A stretch of 16,665 nucleotides of DNA from an uncultured Lactobacillus sp. (GCF_902491705.1 NZ_CABUIW010000050.1:1-16665), one strand, 5' to 3'. Positions 1-7,081 are shown, counted from the stretch's first letter. Program-made: numbers and translations. The notes: a model not told the origin generated them from the letters alone.

Positions 1-62
1 TACCCGTGATCCATATTTCAACAGACTAGATAAATGTCATGCCCGACACACAACAAAAAAAT

Positions 63-92
63 AAAAGCTTGAGCAATAATACTCAAGCTTTT
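63..92 (-). terminator. Rho-independent terminator of the left MFS exporter
   Basis: An 11-bp perfect stem, AAAAGCTTGAG with CTCAAGCTTTT, encloses an 8-nt loop. On the minus strand it is followed by a T-rich run (ATTTTTTT). It touches the stop codon of the exporter gene at 92-94. It could also stop transcripts arriving from the left, because the stem carries A/T tracts on both sides. Confidence 0.85.
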
Positions 93-1567
93 TATTCTGC
101 CGCTTTCTTGGCTTCTTTACGATTATAAATAAAGTTAACGATATATGCACAGATTATCAAAAATAAAAATAGTGATACAAACATGATCTCAGTAATTCCG
201 GAGTGGAAGATCTTCCGCATTGTAGGAAGCATTGCGACTGGCAAACTCTTGGCCGATTCTGCATCACTTAATTTGTTCATCATCGTCATCGTAATGCCGC
301 GATAGTTAGCAATTCCTCTAGCTAAAGCCAAGTTCATGATTACCCCGTAAATAGCAGCCATTACAGTTTGCGCTAAAATTCTAATCAAGAAACTAAGCGA
401 AGTAGCAGGCGCCATATCTTTTTCACTGGCATCAATCTGCACTTTAATCTGCAAAATAACGAAAATTGAACCAACACCAAGACCTGACAATGACGCGATA
501 ATCATTAAAATCCAGTATGAAGTGTTCATTGGCACGATGATCAAGCCCACAACGGTGATCACAATCAAAGTAAAGTCAATGATCAATAAACGATAATTGC
601 TAAAATGACGTAAGAAATATGGTGCACTTTGTGATCCCGCAATGTCCAAGATCGAGTTAGGAATCAAGGTCATCCCACCGATTAAAGCAGAAGTACCTAA
701 AATTGCTTGAGACCACATAGGCAAATAAGTATTCACCGCAATATATGCACCCCAAGCTAAGGCAAACAAGACAAAGTCGCCAACTAGTGCTTTATTAAGA
801 AAAACACTTAGTGGTACAACCGGACTTTCCGCCTTCTTTTCAACCATGATAAAGCTAATTAACAAAACGATGCCGATAATGACAAAGGCAGCAACCATCA
901 CGCCGCTAGCCAAGCCAAGCATCTGAATCCCGATCAAAAAGCAGGTTAAACCAGCAATTAAAGTGAAGGCACCTAGTTTGTCAAAATGTACTTTTTCTTT
1001 TGACTTGTGAACATCACGGTAATAGATGATACTCAAAAGAATTGAAATCAGCCCAAGTGGAACGTTAATATAAAATACCCAGTGCCATGACAAGGCATCA
1101 ACAATCCAGCCACCAACTAATGGTCCAGCAATACATGCCGCACTAAAGCTGGCTGCAATGTAACTTAGGATAACCGTTCTTCTTTTAATATTAGGATAAA
1201 TAAAGCCCACGATAACATAAGGCAATGATCCCATTCCTCCGGCACCAACACCCATTAATACGCGAGCAACCAAGAAGAAGTAAATATCAGGAGCAACACC
1301 TTCAAGCAGTGACCCCACAATAAAGAGCACAAGTGAAAGTTCAAAAGCAAATTTATTGCCCATTCTTTCACCTAATTTGCTCCAGATTGGTACTGAAACA
1401 GACATCCCCAGCAAAAAGCAGGCAACAATCCAGCCCATATATTGAATTCCATGCAAATCAGAAACGATCGCTGGAATTGCAGTATTAATAATGGTAGCGT
1501 CTAGTCCTGACATAATATTAGCTAGCAACAAGGACCAAGTTACCATCGAAATTTGCTTTTTATTCAA
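92..1567 (-). CDS. DHA2-family (14-TM) MFS multidrug/lipid exporter
   Basis: This is a predicted proton-driven drug or amphiphile exporter in the cytoplasmic membrane. Visible family signatures are GLDATIINTAIPAI near the N-terminus in TM1, the TM2-TM3 loop WSKLGERMGNK (motif A), the TM5 stretch AGPLVGGWIVD (motif C), and enough hydrophobic segments for 14 helices. It is about 491 aa, normal for DHA2 proteins such as EmrB/LmrB. I place the start at the TTG codon (1565-1567). That codon aligns with the ATG of the paralogue at 14993-16459 (both continue NKKQI) and has an AAGGGTG ribosome site about six bases upstream. A GTG at 1574-1576 gives three more residues but lies directly on that ribosome site. 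The gene has its own promoter and terminator and diverges from pyrR. The substrate is unknown. Close similarity to the exporter beside oleate hydratase makes fatty acids or other amphiphiles a possibility, which is inference. Confidence 0.9.
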   Translation of the reverse strand: MNKKQISMVTWSLLLANIMSGLDATIINTAIPAIVSDLHGIQYMGWIVACFLLGMSVSVPIWSKLGERMGNKFAFELSLVLFIVGSLLEGVAPDIYFFLVARVLMGVGAGGMGSLPYVIVGFIYPNIKRRTVILSYIAASFSAACIAGPLVGGWIVDALSWHWVFYINVPLGLISILLSIIYYRDVHKSKEKVHFDKLGAFTLIAGLTCFLIGIQMLGLASGVMVAAFVIIGIVLLISFIMVEKKAESPVVPLSVFLNKALVGDFVLFALAWGAYIAVNTYLPMWSQAILGTSALIGGMTLIPNSILDIAGSQSAPYFLRHFSNYRLLIIDFTLIVITVVGLIIVPMNTSYWILMIIASLSGLGVGSIFVILQIKVQIDASEKDMAPATSLSFLIRILAQTVMAAIYGVIMNLALARGIANYRGITMTMMNKLSDAESAKSLPVAMLPTMRKIFHSGITEIMFVSLFLFLIICAYIVNFIYNRKEAKKAAE

Positions 1568-1604
1568 TTCTCTCACCCTTTTACTTAAAAATATATCCAG
1601 ATCT

Positions 1605-1634
1605 AGTATGCAAGATTTCTATCGTAATTGTCAA
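1605..1634 (-). promoter_or_regulatory. Sigma-A-type promoter of the left MFS exporter
   Basis: On the minus strand a perfect -35 TTGACA (1629-1634) is followed after 18 bp by CATACT (1605-1610), a 4/6 match to the -10 consensus. It sits about 40 bp upstream of the TTG start. The -35 box is only 43 bp from the -35 box of the divergent pyrR promoter. Confidence 0.6.
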
Positions 1635-1677
1635 AGTGATCAACGACTTTATTTTTCGATCAAAACTATTAAAGTTC

Positions 1678-1706
1678 TTGACAATATTCATTTTTGCTAG
1701 TTTAAT
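1678..1706 (+). promoter_or_regulatory. Sigma-A promoter of the pyrR-uracil permease operon
   Basis: A perfect -35 TTGACA (1678-1683), a 17-bp spacer and TTTAAT (1701-1706, 5/6) form a strong promoter. It predicts a transcript start near 1713, just upstream of the PyrR-binding leader. Confidence 0.75.
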
Positions 1707-1720
1707 ATAAGAAAAATAGT

Positions 1721-1847
1721 GATGACCTTTAAGATTAGTCCCGTGAGGCTAAGAAGGAAATCTGCGCGTACTAGTATTATTTTTTGTGTACTGGTAAATA
1801 CAGAAAGACCATCTTGGACTCAGTGTCCTTAGTGGTCTTTTCTTTTT
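1721..1847 (+). promoter_or_regulatory. PyrR-responsive transcription attenuator (pyr leader)
   Basis: The leader RNA contains the conserved PyrR-binding loop (AGTCCCGTGAGGCT, 1737-1750) closed by CCTT/AAGG. A possible competing hairpin (GTACTAGTA with TACTGGTA, about 1769-1796) follows, and then an intrinsic terminator at 1804-1847. The terminator stem AAAGACCA/TGGTCTTT encloses an inner GGAC/GTCC stem and precedes a T-rich run. In the known Bacillus/Lactobacillus mechanism, PyrR with bound UMP stabilises the anti-antiterminator so that the terminator forms and expression falls when pyrimidines are plentiful. The motif and terminator are seen directly; the exact alternative pairing is inferred. 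Confidence 0.85.
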
Positions 1848-1871
1848 GGTCATCCCAGAAAGGAAAAACGT

Positions 1872-2402
1872 ATGGCAAAAGAAATTGTTGATGCAATCAG
1901 TATGAAACGTGCTTTAATGCGAATGACTTATGAAATCATCGAACGCAACAAAGGTACTGAAAATTTAGTTTTAGTAGGAATCAAGACTCGTGGTCTTTAC
2001 TTAGCTCAAAGAATCGCTAAGAACCTTAAGAATCTTGAAGATGTTGATATTCCTGTTGGTGCAATCGATGTCTCACAATACCGTGATGACCTTCCTGAAG
2101 CAGAAAAGGAAAAGATGATCCACAGCCAACAACTTGACTTTGATATTACTAATAAGAATGTCATTTTAGTTGATGATGTTTTGTTCACTGGTAGAACAAT
2201 CAGAGCTGCTCTTGATGCAATCATGGATCAAGGCCGTCCAGCCAAAATCAACTTGGCTGTATTGATCGACCGTGGTCACCGTGAATTACCTGTTCGTCCT
2301 GACTTCATCGGTAAGAACATCCCTACAGCATTAAACGAAGAAGTTAAGGTATCAATGACTGAAGTCGATGACAAAGACGGTATTGATATCATCAACGACT
2401 AG
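1872..2402 (+). CDS. pyrR: PyrR: pyrimidine attenuation protein / uracil phosphoribosyltransferase
   Basis: PyrR is a bifunctional cytosolic protein. It binds pyr leader RNA to control transcription termination, and it also converts uracil and PRPP to UMP. The 176-aa length is usual for the family. The PRPP-binding signature VILVDDVLFTGRT is at residues 97-109, and the conserved ending RGHRELPVRPDFIGKNIPT is present. The ATG at 1872 follows AAAGGA at a good distance and is preceded by a PyrR-binding attenuator, so the gene is autoregulated. The uracil permease gene follows 10 bp downstream in the same transcript. No de novo pyrimidine genes are in this window, so this locus is the salvage/uptake arm. 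Confidence 0.96.
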   Translation: MAKEIVDAISMKRALMRMTYEIIERNKGTENLVLVGIKTRGLYLAQRIAKNLKNLEDVDIPVGAIDVSQYRDDLPEAEKEKMIHSQQLDFDITNKNVILVDDVLFTGRTIRAALDAIMDQGRPAKINLAVLIDRGHRELPVRPDFIGKNIPTALNEEVKVSMTEVDDKDGIDIIND

Positions 2403-2412
2403 GAGTATTTGA

Positions 2413-3741
2413 ATGAGTGAAAAAGAAAAGTTTAGAAATCCGGACGCGATCTTAGACGTCTACGAAAAGCCTGAACTTGGTCAAGGCATCCTGCTTTCAT
2501 TACAGCACATGTTTGCCATGTTCGGTTCTACCGTTTTGGTTCCTATCTTAATCGGAATCAACCCAAGTATCGCCCTTCTTTCATCAGGTATCGGTACTTT
2601 AGTGCACATGACTTTAACGCACTTTAAGATTCCAGCATACTTAGGTTCAAGTTTTGCCTTCGTTGCAACTATGCAAGCATTGATGAAGGCTGACGGTTAT
2701 CCTGCAGTTGCTCAAGGTGCGATTGCATCAGGTCTTGTATATGTGATCGTTGCTTTGATCATCGGTAAAATTGGTTCTGGCTGGGTTAACAAAGTATTGC
2801 CACCAATTGTGGTTGGACCAATCATTATCGTTATCGGTTTGTCACTTGCAACTACTGCCGCAAATGACGCCATGATGCACAACCAAAAGTATGACTTAAC
2901 TTACTTTGGTGTGGCCATCTTCACATTGGTAATGACTTTGATCTTCCAAATGTGCTTTAAAGGCTTCACTAGTTTGGTTTCAATCATGCTTGGAATCATC
3001 TGTGGTTATGTCCTTGCCTGCTTCTTGGGAATCGTCGATTTCTCAGGCGTTGAAAAAGCAGCTTGGTTCTCAATGCCAGCACTTGATGTTATGGGCATTA
3101 GCTACCACTTTAAATGGTACCCAGCAGCTATCTTAGCAATGGCTCCAATTGCCTTTGTTACCATGACTGAACACATGGGTCACATTATGGTGCTTAACTC
3201 ACTTACTAAGCGTGACTTCTTCAAGAACCCTGGTCTTCACAGAACTATGATGGGTGACGGTCTTTCAACGATTATCGCCGGTTTCATCGGTGGTCCTCCT
3301 ACCACTTCATACGGTGAAAACATTGGTGTTCTTGCAATGACTAAGGTTCACTCAGTTTGGGTACTTGCAGGAGCTGCGGTATGTGCAATCATCTTCAGTT
3401 TCGTAGGTAAGCTTGCTGCACTTATTGAATCAATTCCAATGCCAGTTATTGGTGGTATCTCATTCTTACTCTTTGGTACCATTGCTTCTAACGGTTTGAA
3501 AATCTTAGTTGATGACCACATCGACTTTGGCGAAAAGCGTAACATGTTGATTGCTTCAGTTATCTTGGTTATCGGTATCGGTGGTGCTTACCTTCAACTT
3601 GGCAGTTTCCAATTAACTTCAGTTGCTCTTTCAACAATCATTGGTATGATTTTGAACTGGGTATTGCCTAAGAAGGCTGCTAGTGAAAAAGCACTTGAAG
3701 AAAAGAACAAAGAAAAACAAGACGGTAAGATTTATCAATAA
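2413..3741 (+). CDS. pyrP: Uracil permease (NCS2 family, UraA/PyrP)
   Basis: This is a membrane nucleobase transporter predicted to import uracil by proton symport, supplying PyrR or uracil phosphoribosyltransferase. The 442-aa protein has the NCS2 features: QHMFAMFGSTVLVPILIGI near the N-terminus, the TM3 region PAYLGSSFAF, a conserved glutamate in the TM8 region (MTEHMGH), and GGPPTTSYGENIG in TM10. It has about 14 hydrophobic segments and a short charged cytosolic tail rich in Lys and Glu. The ATG at 2413 has AGGAG upstream and lies 10 bp after pyrR, so the two share the attenuated transcript. A strong terminator follows. The gene could equally be named uraA; the substrate is assigned from the family and from the pyrR context. 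Confidence 0.94.
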   Translation: MSEKEKFRNPDAILDVYEKPELGQGILLSLQHMFAMFGSTVLVPILIGINPSIALLSSGIGTLVHMTLTHFKIPAYLGSSFAFVATMQALMKADGYPAVAQGAIASGLVYVIVALIIGKIGSGWVNKVLPPIVVGPIIIVIGLSLATTAANDAMMHNQKYDLTYFGVAIFTLVMTLIFQMCFKGFTSLVSIMLGIICGYVLACFLGIVDFSGVEKAAWFSMPALDVMGISYHFKWYPAAILAMAPIAFVTMTEHMGHIMVLNSLTKRDFFKNPGLHRTMMGDGLSTIIAGFIGGPPTTSYGENIGVLAMTKVHSVWVLAGAAVCAIIFSFVGKLAALIESIPMPVIGGISFLLFGTIASNGLKILVDDHIDFGEKRNMLIASVILVIGIGGAYLQLGSFQLTSVALSTIIGMILNWVLPKKAASEKALEEKNKEKQDGKIYQ

Positions 3742-3756
3742 TAAGCTATGATAAAG

Positions 3757-3790
3757 AAACCCCTACTGGAAAAAATCCAGCGGGGGTTTT
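3757..3790 (+). terminator. Rho-independent terminator of pyrR-pyrP
   Basis: The stem AAACCCC.ACTGGA / TCCAG.GGGGGTTT has an A-rich loop and ends in TTTTGTT. It lies 16 bp after the permease stop codon. The repeated Rgg-type promoter element starts directly after it. Confidence 0.9.
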
Positions 3791-3846
3791 GTTATTCCTA
3801 CAGATAGGAATTTAAATCTATTTGTCCAAATAAAACACTATAATTA
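3791..3846 (+). promoter_or_regulatory. Promoter and palindromic operator of the first Rgg-like regulator (copy 1 of a repeated element)
   Basis: The element holds an 18-bp palindrome, ATTCCTA-N4-TAGGAAT (3794-3811), followed by a perfect -10 TATAAT (3839-3844) within AAATAAAACACTATAATTA. There is no recognisable -35 box. The palindrome is centred about 48 bp before the expected transcript start, the usual place for an activator that replaces the -35. A nearly identical element lies at 6009-6063. Autoregulation by the downstream regulator is inferred from position. Confidence 0.65.
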
Positions 3847-3882
3847 TCAAGAATCTAAGTATTTGGGAGACTTATAAGCATT

Positions 3883-4737
3883 ATGGACAATATCTATGGG
3901 AAAAAGTTCCGCGAACTAAGAAAACAGCAAAATGTCACGTTGCAAAAAGCTGCAGACGGTATCACTTCAAAATCTACTCTATCATTGTGGGAGAATGGCA
4001 AAGATAATTTATCGTTCAATCAAGTCCTCACTCTTCTTAAGAGAATTAATATTCAACCGATTGAATTTCTTGAAAATCCAATTTCTCCTCAATTATTAAA
4101 GATATCAAGAGAAATTGACACTGCTTATGTCGCTAGCGATATTTCAACGCTCCATAAATATGTAGTGGAAAAAGCTAAATTAGCCTCACATTTTCCTCAA
4201 GATCAAGAAATCTTCATTGAATACTGCTATGCCTGTACTTTCTATCAAGATTTAAGCCAAAAGAAGCCATTTACTGAATCAGATCAAAAAAGGTTAACCA
4301 ATATCCTAAATAATATCTCAGATTGGAACTATAAAGAAATATTCTATTTTGGTAATACTTTAGGCTTGTTAAGTCCCCAAAATATTTACCGATTGTCTAA
4401 CTCACTGATTATGTATTCCATCCATAATAATCTTCGCCATAAACGCTGGTATGATGAAGTACTTAGTGGACTATTAAATGCAATAGCTATCTTAATCAAA
4501 CGCGATTATCATCTTGCAGAAGATCTACTACACAACTTTGAAAAAATGCCACTTTCAGATAGATTTGCCTTCGAAAAGATGCATATTAAGATATATTACG
4601 CGATGATCAAATATATCAAAACCAAAGATGATCAAGATATTAAAGCAATTATCTACACCACAAAAATACTAGATCTCCCGACTATCGAAGATGGCTTCAC
4701 CACATTCTTTAATCAAATTAAACAAATTTATGGTTAA
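3883..4737 (+). CDS. Rgg/GadR/MutR-like transcriptional regulator
   Basis: A 284-aa cytosolic regulator. Residues about 7-60 form an XRE-type helix-turn-helix (GKKFRELRKQQNVTLQKAADGITSKSTLSLWENGKDNLSFNQVL, shown here split by its helices: FRELRKQQ, LQKAADG, STLSLWENG). The rest is all alpha-helical and resembles the Rgg C-terminal repeat domain, which in known members binds short peptide pheromones. The ATG at 3883 is the only reasonable start; its ribosome site GGGAG is 12-13 bases away, slightly far. The gene has a palindrome-bearing promoter and a bidirectional terminator. The same palindrome-promoter recurs at 6009-6063 near the surface-protein gene, which makes that region its likely target. 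No canonical SHP pheromone gene is visible directly beside it. Confidence 0.82.
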   Translation: MDNIYGKKFRELRKQQNVTLQKAADGITSKSTLSLWENGKDNLSFNQVLTLLKRINIQPIEFLENPISPQLLKISREIDTAYVASDISTLHKYVVEKAKLASHFPQDQEIFIEYCYACTFYQDLSQKKPFTESDQKRLTNILNNISDWNYKEIFYFGNTLGLLSPQNIYRLSNSLIMYSIHNNLRHKRWYDEVLSGLLNAIAILIKRDYHLAEDLLHNFEKMPLSDRFAFEKMHIKIYYAMIKYIKTKDDQDIKAIIYTTKILDLPTIEDGFTTFFNQIKQIYG

Positions 4738-4740
4738 AAA

Positions 4741-4775
4741 ATATCCCCTGCTAACTATAGCAGAGGATTATTTTT
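4741..4775. terminator. Bidirectional terminator between the Rgg-like gene and the SLAP gene
   Basis: The stem ATCC.CTGCTA (4743-4753) pairs with TAGCAG.GGAT (4758-4768) across one mismatch, with a 4-nt loop. TATTTTTC follows on the plus strand and TATTTTTT on the minus strand. It therefore can serve both convergent genes. Confidence 0.8.
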
Positions 4776-4789
4776 CTATGTGAGCCTAA

Positions 4790-5890
4790 TTATTCGAAGT
4801 TCACTGCCTTTACGTAGCGCTTGTTGGTTGCAGTTGCGCCTTCGATTCTGTAATAGCGTTTGCCATTCTTGAACTTGTATGTTCCACCATAAGTGGTAAT
4901 GGTTGTGCCCTTCTTAAGCAATGTGTAGCTTGAACGACGAGTGCTTGTTGCATAAATATAAGCATTACGAGTTAATGTACGCTTAGTGCCGTCGATGTTG
5001 CTTGCCTTTACGTAGTAATTAGTGTAAGTACCGTCAGCATTATAAATTTGGTAAAAAGTACCACTAGTGTAGTACTTACCACCATCAATGTGAATTGGGT
5101 CATTCTTTACGTAAACAGTACTGTATTGCGAAAACTTCTTGCTAGTCTTAGTTCCAGCAGCAGTATAACCCAATGCAGTGTGCATAATTGTCTTTTGGAC
5201 TAAATCTGGCTTAGATTGTTCACTTGATGCTAAATACTTAGTTTGAATCCATAATACAGCATTAGTATTACCATTTGCGGCTACTTGTGACACAGTTGAT
5301 ACGCCGGTGAAGAATTCGCCACGTTCATATCTTACGTTGTTTCCAACGTAGTAATTTCTACCTTGATAAAAAGTATCAGTGTCACCTAACCCTTTAACGT
5401 AATCACTATTACCTGACAAATTAAGTTGGAATAAACCTTCTGGTTTTACAAATACTTGATAAGAAACTTTAGTCTCCTTACCATCCTTATCTACACCAGA
5501 AAGCTCTACAGTAAAGCTGCTACCAGCCTTTGAAGTATCAACATTATTGGAAATTACAGTAGTCTTGCCAGTGATCTTCACTGTGTTGCCATTTGTTAAT
5601 GCGATATTAGTTGGATCAAAGCTCGAGTTAGCTGCAATTTGGAAAGTTTGATTATTGGGATTGATTTGTTCGCTCTTTCCATCGTGAGTGTATTGTGCAG
5701 CAAGTGCATCTGTTGCTTGAGTCTGGGTAGTAGCTGCATCAGTAGTGTTAGTTTGGCTTGGCGTTGTTTGAGTTTGATTATTATTACTTTGCGCATTATC
5801 TGCAGCTGAAACTGGCATCGTACTTGTTACAACTGGAGCTACTGCAAGTAAGGCTGCGGCAGCTAGACTAATCATTTTTGTCTTTTTCAT
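4790..5890 (-). CDS. Secreted cell-surface protein with C-terminal SLAP domain
   Basis: A 366-aa exported protein predicted to stay attached to the cell wall. The N-terminus is a clear Sec signal peptide (KKTK, then a hydrophobic Ala/Leu/Val core, with cleavage after VSA near residue 29). A low-complexity Gln/Thr/Asn linker follows to about residue 66, then a beta-rich middle domain of unknown role. The last roughly 120 residues resemble two SLAP repeats (NDPIHIDGGKYYTSGTFYQI, and TLTRNAYIYATSTRRSS with a YYRI.....RYVKAVNF ending). SLAP modules bind S-layer proteins to wall polymers in the L. acidophilus group. The start is supported by a GAGG ribosome site. It is monocistronic, has a hairpin in its leader, and has an Rgg-type element about 120 bp upstream, so it may belong to that regulon. 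Function beyond wall attachment is unknown. Confidence 0.87.
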   Translation of the reverse strand: MKKTKMISLAAAALLAVAPVVTSTMPVSAADNAQSNNNQTQTTPSQTNTTDAATTQTQATDALAAQYTHDGKSEQINPNNQTFQIAANSSFDPTNIALTNGNTVKITGKTTVISNNVDTSKAGSSFTVELSGVDKDGKETKVSYQVFVKPEGLFQLNLSGNSDYVKGLGDTDTFYQGRNYYVGNNVRYERGEFFTGVSTVSQVAANGNTNAVLWIQTKYLASSEQSKPDLVQKTIMHTALGYTAAGTKTSKKFSQYSTVYVKNDPIHIDGGKYYTSGTFYQIYNADGTYTNYYVKASNIDGTKRTLTRNAYIYATSTRRSSYTLLKKGTTITTYGGTYKFKNGKRYYRIEGATATNKRYVKAVNFE

Positions 5891-5922
5891 GTTTTTACCT
5901 CATCTATTCTAAATACAAAGAA

Positions 5923-5958
5923 AGTTTCTAACCCCTTTATTTATATCGATTAGAAACT
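5923..5958 (-). repeat. Inverted repeat in the leader/promoter of the SLAP gene
   Basis: Perfect 9-bp arms, TTAGAAACT and AGTTTCTAA, are separated by 18 bp (5932-5949). If the upstream TACAAT (5979-5984) is the -10 box, the repeat lies in the 5' untranslated RNA about 33 bases before the start codon. It could then act as a stabilising or regulatory hairpin. It could equally be a protein-binding site. Confidence 0.6.
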
Positions 5959-5978
5959 CGTTATCTTTATTCTACTTA

Positions 5979-5984
5979 ATTGTA
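5979..5984 (-). promoter_or_regulatory. Possible -10 box of the SLAP gene
   Basis: TACAAT on the minus strand is a 5/6 match to the -10 consensus and lies about 90 bp upstream of the SLAP start. There is no convincing -35 box upstream. The palindromic Rgg-type element lies about 28-45 bp further upstream, so it could help this promoter as well. TATAAA at 5940-5945 and TAGAAT at 5906-5911 are alternatives. Confidence 0.35.
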
Positions 5985-6008
5985 TGTCCTTAACATATTG
6001 GAAAATTT

Positions 6009-6063
6009 GTTATTCCTAGTAATAGGAATTTAAATTTTCTATTAAAATAAAACACTATAATTA
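6009..6063 (+). promoter_or_regulatory. Second copy of the Rgg-type palindrome-promoter element
   Basis: This matches 3791-3846 almost base for base. It has GTTATTCCTA, a 4-bp centre (GTAA instead of CAGA), TAGGAATTTAAAT, a 9-bp divergent spacer, and AAATAAAACACTATAATTA with -10 TATAAT at 6056-6061. The palindrome is 6012-6029. Orientation is toward the plus strand, where a 31-codon ORF begins 29 bp after the -10. Binding by the 3883-4737 regulator is inferred from the shared element. Confidence 0.65.
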
Positions 6064-6090
6064 CCAGTCTTTAGGCTTAACTAGGTGACT

Positions 6091-6186
6091 ATGATATCTG
6101 GAATTTTCCAACCCTTTCTCTACACCACTTACATCATTAAGCATATATTTCTCTTATTTCAAATTAAATATTTTTTGCAAAAATAA
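6091..6186 (+). CDS. Putative 31-aa hydrophobic peptide under the Rgg-type promoter
   Basis: The ATG at 6091 follows AGGTGA-CT, which matches the 3' half of the consensus ribosome site. The peptide starts MISGIFQPFLYTTYIIKHIF and continues LLFQIKYFLQK. It is very rich in Ile, Phe, Leu and Tyr, with a few lysines and no acidic residue. It does not look like a classic SHP pheromone precursor, which has a Lys-rich N-terminus and a C-terminal acidic/hydrophobic octapeptide. Support for a real gene is its place directly downstream of a good promoter with a conserved regulator site. Against it are its small size, lack of a recognised family, and the chance that this is only the tail of a duplicated promoter. 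It could instead mark a non-coding RNA that runs into the 3' end of the neighbouring regulator gene. Confidence 0.35.
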   Translation: MISGIFQPFLYTTYIIKHIFLLFQIKYFLQK

Positions 6187-6189
6187 AAA

Positions 6190-6213
6190 ATGGTTTTCCA
6201 AATGGAAAATCAT
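6190..6213 (-). terminator. Rho-independent terminator of the second Rgg-like gene
   Basis: On the minus strand ATGATTTTCC pairs with GGAAAACCAT around a 4-nt loop and is followed by TTTTTATTTTT. The first stem base overlaps the stop codon of the gene. Because the stem is also present on the plus strand, it may slow a transcript coming from 6067. Confidence 0.8.
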
Positions 6214-7022
6214 TATTTGACTGGTAGATATTTAACTATTTTTGGAACTATATTTTTTAGCGGATTAATAATTTCTTTTGCCTTATCCTCATCTTTATCA
6301 AAAAGTGCTTCATAATACAATGTCAGCATTTTGAATAATGTTAATTCTGGGACAGGCGGCAATTGCTTTAGAATTTTCACATACTTATCGGCTATTTTAT
6401 ATTCCTGATTTTGATACAGCACATGTAAATAATTAATGTATATACTAGCTATTCTTTTTTGAACATCTAGCGTTTCTTTATCAATATCAGCATATTCATG
6501 TAATAGTTCTGCCATGATCAAGTTTAATGAATCGATATTAATTATCCATATGGAATTACCAATCATTCTTAACATGTCTGGATCTTGTGTCCATTGCTTA
6601 TTTTCCAAAAGATATTTAATAATTTTGCTACTTAGTTTAGTTTTAATGCCATTTATTTGATTAGTTAAACCAGCTACAGCTATTTCAGCTCTAATTTGTA
6701 ATTCTTCTGCGTCATTATAAGTATCAATCTCAGCTTTTATTTCTTTCAATTTTTCTATATCTGGTTTATAAAAAGCCTTAACTAATTCATCAGATAATAT
6801 ATCAAGCTTATTATTCTTATCTTCGTCTACTTTATTTTTCAAGGCAGTAATACTGATTCTTCTTTGATCAAGCAATCTAAATAGATCAATTGCTTTAATC
6901 TCTTGATTACCACTTTCAATCTTAGAATAATGCGAAACTGAAATATAAGTTCCTTCAACCATCTGCCCTTGCGTAAGGTGCATATTCAATCTAATTTCTT
7001 TTAAAGCTTCACCTATTGTCAT
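6213..7022 (-). CDS. Rgg/GadR/MutR-like transcriptional regulator (second)
   Basis: A 269-aa cytosolic regulator. Residues about 5-60 form an XRE helix-turn-helix (LKEIRLNMHLTQGQM, then ISVSHYSKIESGNQEI as recognition region). A helical C-terminal domain of the Rgg type makes up the rest. The ATG at 7020-7022 has AGAGGA six bases upstream. It has a promoter with TTGTAA (7076-7081) and TACAAT (7054-7059), and a terminator overlapping its stop. It diverges from the mannose-type PTS operon, with 214 bp between the starts, so it is the natural candidate for regulating that operon. It is only distantly similar to the regulator at 3883 and its promoter lacks the ATTCCTA palindrome. A peptide ligand is possible from the family but no pheromone gene is visible. 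Confidence 0.8.
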   Translation of the reverse strand: MTIGEALKEIRLNMHLTQGQMVEGTYISVSHYSKIESGNQEIKAIDLFRLLDQRRISITALKNKVDEDKNNKLDILSDELVKAFYKPDIEKLKEIKAEIDTYNDAEELQIRAEIAVAGLTNQINGIKTKLSSKIIKYLLENKQWTQDPDMLRMIGNSIWIINIDSLNLIMAELLHEYADIDKETLDVQKRIASIYINYLHVLYQNQEYKIADKYVKILKQLPPVPELTLFKMLTLYYEALFDKDEDKAKEIINPLKNIVPKIVKYLPVK

Positions 7023-7053
7023 TACAATTCCTCTTTTAATTATTTCATCAAGT

Positions 7054-7081
7054 ATTGTAAATATTTTTAAATTAATTACAA
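7054..7081 (-). promoter_or_regulatory. Promoter of the second Rgg-like gene
   Basis: On the minus strand TTGTAA (7076-7081, 4/6) and TACAAT (7054-7059, 5/6) are separated by 16 bp. The predicted start is about 25 bp before the initiation codon. Confidence 0.5.

Noticed and set aside
1..62. Left-edge sequence before the first terminator
   Set aside because: About 60 bp with no ORF, hairpin or recognisable RNA. Too short to interpret.
1629..1683. Inverted repeat TTGACAA / TTGTCAA between the left exporter and pyrR
   Set aside because: The two arms are simply the -35 boxes of the divergent promoters, 43 bp apart. No separate operator is needed to explain them.
1491..1700. 69-aa plus-strand ORF across the exporter 5' end and the promoter region
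   Set aside because: It overlaps the opposite-strand exporter gene and two promoters and has no ribosome site or family features.
3791..6063. CRISPR or transposon-end interpretation of the repeated promoter element
   Set aside because: There are only two copies, in direct orientation and over 2 kb apart, with no transposase. Each copy contains a -10 box in the right place for a gene or ORF.
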